Source of the DNA: an uncultured Campylobacter sp.
GTDB taxonomy: Bacteria > Campylobacterota > Campylobacteria > Campylobacterales > Campylobacteraceae
NCBI RefSeq assembly: GCF_938045205.1
Contig: NZ_CALIMY010000005.1
Coordinates: 1 to 21,074 of the forward strand
Reading direction: 5' to 3'
DNA: 21,074 nucleotides
Positions 1 through 6,491 of this stretch are shown in pieces. Position 1 is the first letter of the stretch; every line of letters begins with the position of its first letter. Below the pieces are notes generated by a model that saw nothing but the letters and a program-made list of their open reading frames with translations, had not been told where the DNA came from and searched no databases. The position numbers and the translations under genes are program-made.

Positions 1-1527
1 GGTACAGGTATGGGCGATCCGGGATATCGTTTTGAAGATGAATTTGTCCCTACTTTGCAACACGATAAAAAAGGAATTTTATCAAGCTTAGAAACAATCT
101 TTAATCCGGACATACGAAACCATCGGAGGAATTTGGAAAACAAGAAGCAGGAAATTCAGGATTCACTAAATAATTTAAAAAATTTGCCGGATATGGATAA
201 ACTAGATAAAAATTTGTTTGATACTATAAAAATGCAAATTGAAATTTGTCAAACTGAAGTCACAGACAAACTAAATCAAAAGATACAAAATCCATTCGTC
301 GCCTTAAATTTAGATGCAAATTTTGATAACTCAGTTAATGAATTAAATCAAAATTTAGATCAGCTTGAGCAAAGAAGACAAGCTTTTATGGCACAAAAAG
401 CTAGAGCAAACGAGCTAAAACAAGAGCTTGAAAGATTGAATAAACAAATAGCCTATTGCGAGATAAAAGATAATTTTAACTATTATGAAGAAAAGCTAAG
501 AATTATGCAGGCCTTAAATAGTAAAAAAGACCACAATGACAGACGACTGGGGTGTATAAGTAGTAAAATTTCAGAACTAAATGCTCAAAAAAAGCAGATA
601 AATATAGCTCAAGATAAGATTAATGAGCATCTAAAATATATATTTTTTAAAGAAGGTAGGCTTGAACTTAGCGAAAATCAAGGGCAATATGTCTTAAAAT
701 CAAACGGCAATAGAGTAAAAGCCAAAGACGTCTCGACCGGCGAGCAAAACGCTATTGCATTAAGCTATTTTTTTACCGAAATTTTCAAAGGCGAGAATAG
801 TAAGGAATTTTATACAAAACCAAAATTTATAGTTATAGATGATCCGATTTCTAGCTTTGATTTTGAAAATAAAGTTGGGATAATGTCGTTTTTAAATTAC
901 CAAATTCATAAAATTATGACTGGTTGCAATAAAAGCAAGATGATAATTTTAACTCATGACTTGATGAGCGCGTTTGATATGCAAAAGATTATAAGCAATT
1001 TGCCAAAAGTAGAATTTTATGATGAACGAGAAAATAGAAATAAGAAAGATGTTATTTTTATACAAAAAGAGCTCAAAGAACATCAATTTGTGGATTTTGG
1101 TAAAAAATATTCAGAATATAAAACTCTTTTGAGCGAGATTTATGATTATGCAAATAACTCTATATCAGAAAATGTAAATATTGGCAACAACATGAGAAAA
1201 GTACTAGAAACCTTTGGCACATTTAATTATCAGTGCGGTATAGAAGATATCGCAAGAGACAAGGCAATAGTAGTCAATTTAAGCCCAGAACAACAAGCGT
1301 ATTTTGAAAATTTAATGTATCGTTTGGTTTTGCACGGTGAAAGTCATGCAGAGGATAAAACAAAAACCCTTGATTTTTTCTCTTGCATTAGCGAAATTGA
1401 AAAACAAAAGACTGCAAAAGACATCCTTTCTCTTCTGTACTTATTAAACAAAGCACACCTGCAAAAGTATTTACAAAAAGAACAGGTAGAAAAAATAGAG
1501 CAGTGGGTTGAAAATTGCAAAATTTAA
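1..1527 (+). CDS. AAA_13-family ATPase, 5'-truncated by window edge
   Basis: The frame is open from base 1, so this is the C-terminal part of a longer protein. An ATG at 10 is in frame, but no ribosome site can be seen before it. Numbering from that ATG: residues about 40-205 are charged and coiled-coil-like. An ABC-type signature-like STGEQNAIALSYF sits at 242-254, a Walker B strand FIVIDDPISSFD at 273-284 and a switch-histidine strand MIILTHD at 311-317. The Walker A loop is missing and must lie upstream. This order (split ATPase head around a coiled coil) is typical of the AAA_13 family, which includes the PrrC and RloC anticodon nucleases. The C-terminal 170 residues hold an R396-x3-E400 pair and a histidine-rich RLVLHGESH stretch at 438-446, reminiscent of those nucleases but not proven. 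The gene is much more AT-rich than the genes after it, which suggests acquisition. A role in phage defence is only inference. Confidence 0.8.
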   Translation, partial: GTGMGDPGYRFEDEFVPTLQHDKKGILSSLETIFNPDIRNHRRNLENKKQEIQDSLNNLKNLPDMDKLDKNLFDTIKMQIEICQTEVTDKLNQKIQNPFVALNLDANFDNSVNELNQNLDQLEQRRQAFMAQKARANELKQELERLNKQIAYCEIKDNFNYYEEKLRIMQALNSKKDHNDRRLGCISSKISELNAQKKQINIAQDKINEHLKYIFFKEGRLELSENQGQYVLKSNGNRVKAKDVSTGEQNAIALSYFFTEIFKGENSKEFYTKPKFIVIDDPISSFDFENKVGIMSFLNYQIHKIMTGCNKSKMIILTHDLMSAFDMQKIISNLPKVEFYDERENRNKKDVIFIQKELKEHQFVDFGKKYSEYKTLLSEIYDYANNSISENVNIGNNMRKVLETFGTFNYQCGIEDIARDKAIVVNLSPEQQAYFENLMYRLVLHGESHAEDKTKTLDFFSCISEIEKQKTAKDILSLLYLLNKAHLQKYLQKEQVEKIEQWVENCKI

Positions 1528-1734
1528 AATACTTATCGGATAGTGCATTGTGCAAATATTGATAGAATTACTTTAATCATAGTCGCGCCTACTCATATCT
1601 AGCGCCGTATCTTAAGACAGAATATAAAATCAGATATTTATACTAGGCTAATATGCTGCATCTAGGTCTTAAGGCTTCATAAAACCTGTTTAAAATCTTT
1701 AAATTTATAATGGTTAATTTCTTTTGAAGCAATT
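1528..1734. other. AT-rich spacer with an inverted repeat
   Basis: No gene is visible between the two convergent units. The spacer carries an 8-base inverted repeat, CTTAAGAC at 1611-1618 and GTCTTAAG at 1666-1673, separated by 47 bases. Base composition changes from AT-rich on the left to GC-rich on the right across this spacer. It may mark the end of an acquired segment; no integrase or attachment-site duplication is visible. Confidence 0.35.
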
Positions 1735-3071
1735 CTACGCTTTGTAGCGAGCCACGCTTAGAATCTCATAGCAGGTTAAAATTCGCTCCGCGTCCTCGTC
1801 GTAAGCGTTATCTACTAGTACGAGATCGCGGGCGCGCTCGGGCGTGCGGTGTCTGCGTTTTTCATTTTCACCGTGAGCGAGGAGTGAATATTCACGGTTT
1901 TTGATACCGCGGCCACCTCTAGGCGCTAAATTTTGCTCGGCAAATGCGTCCTTTTGCTCCGCTTCGTATTTTGCGCTCGCAGCCCGGCAAGAAGCAGCTA
2001 TAACGACGCCTAAAATTCTCGCGCCCTTTTGTTTAAATTTATGCGCCAGCACAGGCTTTGCCGCGAGGTATTGGACCTGCTCGCCGAGTTTAAATTTAAA
2101 GGGCTCGTCGTACTCAAATTTATCCATCGCTTCGCATCCGGATTTGCTCGCCTTGCCCTGCGTAAATTCGCCCGAGCCGCCGCGATTAAATTCGTCCGCT
2201 TCGTCGCATCTAAATTCCTCGGCTTTATCGTGCGCAAATTTGCCCGAGCCGTCGTGCTCGCCGCTCTCGAGGTCGCCCGCCTCGCTACGCACAATATCAA
2301 GAATCCTCAGTTCATTCGGCTCGTTTATAAAGTGCCCGCGCCAGCCGTCTGATCCGCCCGCCGCAAGCTCGAATTTATCGAAATCAAAGTCTAGCTCCAC
2401 GCGGAATTTAACGTTAAAATTTGCGTCCGTAAAAACAAGCTCGTTAGCACCCTCTATTTCGCCGTTTTCGCCAGCCTCGCCCACGCGAATGCAATATCCG
2501 TCTTTCATGCTCTGTGCTTGCGTCATAGGGCAAACTTTAGCGATGATTTTAAGCTCACAACTGCTCAAATTTAAGCCGTAAATTTGACCCGAGCGCGTAA
2601 AAATCAAGAAATTTAGCTCATCTTGCTTAAAAATCGCTACGCAGCCCCTTAATCGCTTTCACGTGCCCGTCTGCGTCTTAAAATCGTAAATAAAAAGCGT
2701 GTCGTCGGTCGCCGTAATAGCCTTTTTATCGCCGCCCTCGCTACTTATCGCGATAAAGTTACCGTATTTTAGCACGCCCTTTTGTGCTTTGAGATGAGCG
2801 CGAGATCCGCGGCGTTAAATTTATAAATCGTGTCAATAAAGCCCAAAACTACGAGCGTGCGGGCGTCATCGTCAAAGGTCGCGGCGCGGGTAAAATCTCG
2901 GAAAGGCGCGCCGGCTAGCTGCTCGCCGCTTGCGAGCGAGAATTTTCTAAGCTTCATCTGCTTTTGTTCGTCGTTATCGCCTACGTAAAATGCGCGATCG
3001 CCCTTAATTAGGATGTTTTCGCCGATATCGCGAAGTCTGTTTTGAAGCCTACTTTGCCATAAAATTTTCAT
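1735..3071 (-). pseudogene. Propeller-like (WD40-type) protein gene, broken by frameshifts
   Basis: The start at 3071 has a good ribosome site (AAGGAG). The first 95 codons (MKILWQSRLQNRL... to ...LALISKHK) read as repeated beta strands like a WD40 or other beta-propeller protein. The frame then hits a stop at 2769-2771. Coding continues in another frame (GVLKYGNFIAISSEGG...), needing one extra base near 2777-2783. It shifts again near 2669-2676, before a TGA at 2659-2661. It returns to the final frame by loss of one G from the run at 2645-2648 and runs to a stop at 1735. The 290-codon downstream piece (2607-1735) opens at an internal TTG with no ribosome site, so it is not an independent gene. 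The rebuilt protein would be about 440 residues, with an Asp/Glu/Gly/Phe-rich insert containing two 24-residue repeats. There is no clear signal peptide. NapL-like periplasmic propellers are one possible relative, but no nap genes are near. Sequencing error is an alternative explanation for the lesions. Confidence 0.6.
2115..2258 (-). repeat. Two 24-residue (72-base) imperfect tandem repeats inside the broken gene
   Basis: Within the acidic insert the translation runs GSGKFAHDKAEEF... and then, exactly 24 residues on, GSGEFTQGKASKSG.... The units share GSG-x-F, KA, a Cys followed by an acidic residue, and D-x-F at matching places. At DNA level the words AAATTCGCCCGAGCCG (from 2164) and AAATTTGCCCGAGCCG (from 2236) are 72 bases apart. 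Boundaries are approximate. Confidence 0.5.
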
Positions 3072-3332
3072 CCGTCGCTCCTTCTATCTGCGCGCAAAGA
3101 ACACAGCGCGATTTATCGCTTTTAATTTTGGCTAGCGGTTTTTCAGCGCGCATGCTAATACTTGAATTATTGCTTTTAAATTTACGCTATTTGCGCGGCG
3201 CTCGGTACCGATTTAATTGGCATTTCAGCCGTGCTTTGCGGGCAAATTTATCTGTGCAGCGTTTGGACCGGGCCAGAAATTTAGCTGCGCGCTGTTTGAA
3301 CGAAACCGCAAAATTAGCCTCGCAAATTTAGA
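3072..3332. other. Gene-free spacer
   Basis: No convincing gene is seen. It contains scattered AAATTTA words, as elsewhere in the window, and at its left edge the ribosome site of the broken propeller gene. A 67-codon plus-strand frame here lacks a ribosome site and family resemblance. Confidence 0.4.
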
Positions 3333-3533
3333 TCATTTTTTCGGTTTATTTTCTTTGATATAGTCCACGGCGATACGCTGGCAGGCGATCTTGTCGTTCT
3401 TTTCGAGGCATAAAGTCTCCAGCTCCTCACGGCTGAAATTTTTGTAATCTTTGATCGTCTTTTTGCCGCCGCCTCCCATGATGAAGTATATGAGAGCCGC
3501 TAAAATCGCGACCGCAGCGATTAATCTAAGCAT
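3333..3533 (-). CDS. Small single-helix membrane protein, 66 residues
   Basis: The family is not recognised. Residues 3-19 (RLIAAVAILAALIYFIM region) form one hydrophobic helix at the N-terminus, followed by a glycine run (20-23), a lysine pair and a soluble tail of about 40 residues. The tail has two cysteines, C42 and C51, flanking a charged turn (CLEKNDKIAC), then a Lys-rich end. The helix lacks a clear signal-peptidase site, so it is probably a membrane anchor with the tail on one face. The start is strongly supported: AGGAGGTAATC directly precedes the ATG. It lies downstream of the oxidoreductase gene on the same strand, 122 bases away, and may be read from the same transcript. Confidence 0.7.
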   Translation of the reverse strand: MLRLIAAVAILAALIYFIMGGGGKKTIKDYKNFSREELETLCLEKNDKIACQRIAVDYIKENKPKK

Positions 3534-3655
3534 GATTACCTCCTAAATTTCATAGATTTTGCGCCAAATGTGCGAGCGAATTCGGCGCGTATCTGTTTAA
3601 AATAGGCAATCAAAATTCTACGCCACGCGGATTTTGCGAGCAGTGCATTTTAAAT

Positions 3656-4264
3656 CTAAAGCGATATCTGCTTCGGAAAGTACCTATCCAGCGTCTGCGC
3701 TACCTGCTCTAACCAGACCTTTCGCTCGACCTCGTCGCTATCCGCGACCACTCTAAACATCAGCCGCTCAAAGATTTTCACGCCGCAAAAATCAAAAATG
3801 CAGCTTTTCCAAATTCTTTCCAGCGGATCGCCGAATATCTTGTTTTCTCTGGCCTCGGGGGTGTTGGAGGTGTTGAAAACTACGGCGGCTTTAGCCTTTA
3901 AAAGTCCTATCGGAAGCCCGCCGCCGTTATCGCCCGACGCAAAATCGTAGGCTACTCTCTGCCTTAGCACACGGTCAATCCAGCCCTTGAGGATGGCGGG
4001 CGGCTCGCCCCACCAGTTCGGATGGACAATCACGATGCCGTGGGCGTTTGCTATGTCTTTTTGATGCGCCTTTAACAGCTCGTCGTCGCTTTCATCGCTC
4101 ACGAGCTCAGCGCCGCTAAGGATCGGATTAAATTTCTCCTTATATAGATCATGAATTTTAACCTCGTAGCCGCTATTTTGCAGCTTTTCTACTGCCGCAT
4201 TCGCGATTGCTGCGTTTAGGCTTCTCTCGTAAGGATGCGCTAAAATGATGCAGATTTGTTTCAT
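3656..4264 (-). CDS. NAD(P)H-dependent oxidoreductase, flavodoxin-like fold (Flavodoxin_2 family)
   Basis: This is a 202-residue soluble cytoplasmic flavoprotein. The N-terminal strand and loop CIILAHPYERSLNAAI (5-20) is the FMN/FAD phosphate-binding site of the NQO/Flavodoxin_2 family. PNWWGEPPAILKGWIDRV (82-99) is the second flavin loop, with the usual P-x-WW...P-x-LKGW-D pattern. GGGLPIGLLKAKAAVVFNTSNTPE (114-137) matches the third conserved segment. Members move two electrons from NAD(P)H to quinones or similar acceptors; the real acceptor cannot be told from sequence. The ATG lies one base after the guaA stop codon, so it is almost certainly cotranscribed with guaA. Length fits the family. 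Confidence 0.9.
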   Translation of the reverse strand: MKQICIILAHPYERSLNAAIANAAVEKLQNSGYEVKIHDLYKEKFNPILSGAELVSDESDDELLKAHQKDIANAHGIVIVHPNWWGEPPAILKGWIDRVLRQRVAYDFASGDNGGGLPIGLLKAKAAVVFNTSNTPEARENKIFGDPLERIWKSCIFDFCGVKIFERLMFRVVADSDEVERKVWLEQVAQTLDRYFPKQISL

Positions 4265-4265
4265 C

Positions 4266-5801
4266 TTACTCCCACTCTATCGTTGCAGGCGGTTTGCTCG
4301 AGATGTCGTAAACTACGCGGTTGATGCCGTCTACTTCGTTTATGATGCGGCGAGAGACGTTTTCTAGCAGATCATACGGTAGGCGCGAGAAGCTGGCTGT
4401 CATACCGTCGCTAGCGTCCACTACGCGTATGCACACGGCGTTTTCGTAGGTGCGGTTATCGCCCATGACGCCTACTGAGTGCACGTTTAGCAGCACGCAA
4501 AACGCCTGCCACGTTTTGTTGTACCAGCCGCTTGATTTTAGCTCGTCGCGCAGGATCACGTCGGCTTTGCGCAGTAGCTCGAGGCTCGGCGTATTTACCT
4601 CGCCCATTATGCGGATCGCAAGACCCGGGCCGGGGAATGGATGGCGGAAAACTACTTCGCGCGAAAGGCCTAGTTCGAGTCCCAGCTGGCGCACCTCGTC
4701 TTTAAAAATTTCGCGCAGAGGCTCGATCAGTTCAAATTTCATATCCTTAGGCAGGCCGCCTACGTTGTGATGGCTTTTGATCGTCTTGCTTGAGCCTGCG
4801 ACTGAGCTTTCGATGATGTCGGTGTAGAGCGTGCCTTGGGCTAGAAATTTTACGTTTTTGTGTTTTGCCGCTTCTTTGCTGAAAACCTCAATGAAGGTCG
4901 CGCCGATGATTTTGCGTTTTTGCTCCGGATCGACCACCCCTTTCAGTCTGCTTAAAAATAGCTCGCTAGCATCGATCACGTCTAAGCTCACGCCGAGTTT
5001 GAGTCTAAACATCTCCTCTACCGCCTTGCGCTCGCCCGTGCGAAGTAGTCCGTTATCGACGAAAACTGCTATTAGGCTCTGCGGCACCGCATGCGCCAAA
5101 AGCGCCGCTACGACCGAGCTATCCACGCCGCCGCTTACCGCGCAAAGCACTTTGGCGCTTCCTACGCGCTCTTTTATTTTGATCATCTGCTCTTTGGCGA
5201 AGCTGCCCATATTCCAAGTGCTGGTTATTCCGCAGATCTCTTTAGCGAAATTTTTTAAAATTCTATCGCCAAACTCGCTGTGACAAACCTCCGGGTGAAA
5301 TTGCAGCGCGTAAATTTTACGGGTCTCGTCACCAAATACGCACCACTCACTTTCATCCGAGCTTGCCATCACCTCAAAGCCCTCCGGCAGGCTCTCGACC
5401 TTGTCCGAGTGGCTCATCCAGACAGTAGAGTTATCCTCCACGCCGCCAAATAGCCTGCTGGCGCGAAGCAGTTTCAAAGAGGCTTTGCCATACTCTTTTT
5501 TGCCCGCAGGCACGACGCTGGCGCCAAATTTATGCGCGATGAGCTGCATGCCGTAGCAAATACCTAAAATCGGAATTCCAAGCTCAAAAATTCTATCGTC
5601 GCAAAAATACGCGCCTTTGGCGTAAACGCTAGCGGGCCCGCCGCTTAAAATAAGGCCTTTGGGGTTTTTTGCTTTTATCTTATCGATCGGCGCGTCGTAT
5701 GCGATCAGCTCGGTGTAAACGCCTTGTTCGCGCAAGCGCCTAGCGATCAGCTGGGTGTATTGAGAGCCGAAGTCCAGCACTAAAATGTCTGCCGTTTGCA
5801 T
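4266..5801 (-). CDS. guaA: GMP synthase (glutamine-hydrolysing)
   Basis: GuaA converts XMP to GMP using ATP and glutamine, the last step of guanine nucleotide synthesis. The 511 residues hold both halves of the enzyme. The class I glutamine amidotransferase has nucleophile C82 in GICYGMQ, and H169 and E171 in LQFHPEVCHSE. The ATP pyrophosphatase has its P-loop SGGVDSS at 223-229, followed by the conserved segments RKIIGATFIEVF, LAQGTLYTDIIES and GGLPKDMKFELIEPLREIFKDEVR. The C-terminus KPPATIEWE closes the dimerisation domain as in other GuaA proteins. Length is standard and nothing is missing. An AAAGGAAT ribosome site precedes the ATG. It is first in a two-gene unit with the oxidoreductase. 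Confidence 0.98.
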   Translation of the reverse strand: MQTADILVLDFGSQYTQLIARRLREQGVYTELIAYDAPIDKIKAKNPKGLILSGGPASVYAKGAYFCDDRIFELGIPILGICYGMQLIAHKFGASVVPAGKKEYGKASLKLLRASRLFGGVEDNSTVWMSHSDKVESLPEGFEVMASSDESEWCVFGDETRKIYALQFHPEVCHSEFGDRILKNFAKEICGITSTWNMGSFAKEQMIKIKERVGSAKVLCAVSGGVDSSVVAALLAHAVPQSLIAVFVDNGLLRTGERKAVEEMFRLKLGVSLDVIDASELFLSRLKGVVDPEQKRKIIGATFIEVFSKEAAKHKNVKFLAQGTLYTDIIESSVAGSSKTIKSHHNVGGLPKDMKFELIEPLREIFKDEVRQLGLELGLSREVVFRHPFPGPGLAIRIMGEVNTPSLELLRKADVILRDELKSSGWYNKTWQAFCVLLNVHSVGVMGDNRTYENAVCIRVVDASDGMTASFSRLPYDLLENVSRRIINEVDGINRVVYDISSKPPATIEWE

Positions 5802-5827
5802 GAAATTCCTTTGTAAAAATTTTTAAA

Positions 5828-5855
5828 AGTATAACAAAGCAAAGCTAAAAGTAGG
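5828..5855 (-). promoter_or_regulatory. Candidate promoter for guaA
   Basis: On the minus strand a TATACT -10 box (5828-5833) is preceded by a T-rich stretch with TTTAGC and TTTGCTTTG, the usual epsilonproteobacterial arrangement. It lies about 27 bases before the guaA start, between the lipoprotein stop and guaA. No guanine-riboswitch fold is apparent in this short leader. Confidence 0.4.
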
Positions 5856-6053
5856 CTATTTATCGCGTAAAATTCTAACGCTTCCTCTATCGCCGCTCGT
5901 GTTGTTAGCGTCCGTATTTTGGGCGGTAGCGCTAGGGCTCTGCTCGCCTTCCGAATAAAACGGCGGCGCTTTGTATCCGCAGCCGCTAAGCAAAACTAAG
6001 ATAAAAAATGCTAAAATCCGCTTATGGAAAATGCAAGAGAAATAATAGCTCAT
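5856..6053 (-). CDS. Small lipoprotein, 65 residues (LptM/YifL-like)
   Basis: The N-terminus MSYYFSCIFHKRILAFFILVLLSGC is a lipoprotein signal peptide: basic HKR, a hydrophobic core and the lipobox LSGC, with the lipidated cysteine at 25. The following GYKAPPFY resembles the short GYKGPLY motif of LptM/YifL-type lipoproteins. The mature part is only about 40 residues, rich in Ser, Thr, Asn and Gln, ending in a basic SVRILRDK. LptM assists LptD folding in enterobacteria; carrying that role over here is inference. AAAGGATC lies 12 bases before the ATG. The first 30 bases overlap the start of the opposite-strand DciA-like gene. guaA follows on the same strand after 54 bases. Confidence 0.75.
   Translation of the reverse strand: MSYYFSCIFHKRILAFFILVLLSGCGYKAPPFYSEGEQSPSATAQNTDANNTSGDRGSVRILRDK
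6009..6017 (+). promoter_or_regulatory. Extended -10 promoter just before the DciA-like gene
   Basis: TGCTAAAAT matches the extended -10 pattern TG-n-TANAAT and ends six bases before the ATG at 6024. Transcription would then begin at or next to the start codon, which fits the absence of any Shine-Dalgarno sequence there. Transcript start not shown. Confidence 0.35.
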
Positions 6054-6491
6054 ATCAGAAAAGATCCTTTATATGCCAAGATGCGAGAAAGAGGCGAGTT
6101 TTTGGCGATTTTGCCGCTTAGTTGGCAAAGGCTGATCGCTTTCATCTACGTCAAAGATGGCATTTTGATGATAGCCGCGAAGCACCCGGCTGGGCTTTGC
6201 GAACTAAAACGCGATAGTAATATAAATTTAATAAAAGACGTATTAAAGCGCTTCGTAGCCGCTAGAGAGACGGCGGAGCTTTGCGGCGTGCGAGAGATAA
6301 AATTTTTCGTAGCAGATAGAGTGATGAGCAGAAGAAGGGCGCAATTTTATAAAGCTCATTTGCGCCGAAGCAGCAAAATTTTATCTTCAGAGCGCGCAAA
6401 AGGGGAGTTTGAAAACAAAATCCAAGATCCGCAAATTTGCCGCGTCTTTGAAGAGATAAGAGGGCTGATCCTTGCTAATAGAGGAGATTAA
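6024..6491 (+). CDS. DUF721/DciA-like protein
   Basis: A 155-residue basic protein. The central part, FLAILPLSWQRLIAFIYVKDG (26-46), then HPAGLCELKRDSNINLIKDVLK (54-75) and VREIKFFVAD (89-98), follows the DUF721/DciA pattern. That pattern is a small KH-like domain with a short strand pair, then a long helix ending in an I-x-F strand. DciA helps load the replicative helicase in many bacteria; that role here is inferred. The basic C-terminal tail (RRRAQFYK..., RRSSK) suits nucleic-acid contact. The ATG has no ribosome site and lies just after an extended -10 box, so it may be leaderless. The gene overlaps uvrC by 20 bases and the lipoprotein gene by 30 bases on the opposite strand. Confidence 0.6.
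   Translation: MENAREIIAHIRKDPLYAKMRERGEFLAILPLSWQRLIAFIYVKDGILMIAAKHPAGLCELKRDSNINLIKDVLKRFVAARETAELCGVREIKFFVADRVMSRRRAQFYKAHLRRSSKILSSERAKGEFENKIQDPQICRVFEEIRGLILANRGD
6458..6464 (+). promoter_or_regulatory. Ribosome site that fixes the TTG start of uvrC
   Basis: AAGAGGG lies seven bases before the TTG at 6472, inside the end of the upstream gene. There is no ATG in frame nearby, and the N-terminus from the TTG (LIEEIKSLPASPGVYQYF) lines up with known UvrC starts. Confidence 0.6.

Noticed and set aside
1901..2581. 226-codon plus-strand open frame
   Set aside because: It mirrors the minus-strand broken gene, has a Ser/Leu/Ala-rich antisense make-up, and has no ribosome site or family resemblance.
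3128..3331. 67-codon plus-strand open frame
   Set aside because: Starts without a ribosome site in a spacer, and its Arg/Leu-rich translation looks like chance reading of GC-rich DNA.
4450..5283. Two plus-strand frames inside guaA
   Set aside because: Antisense shadows of a complete, well-conserved gene.
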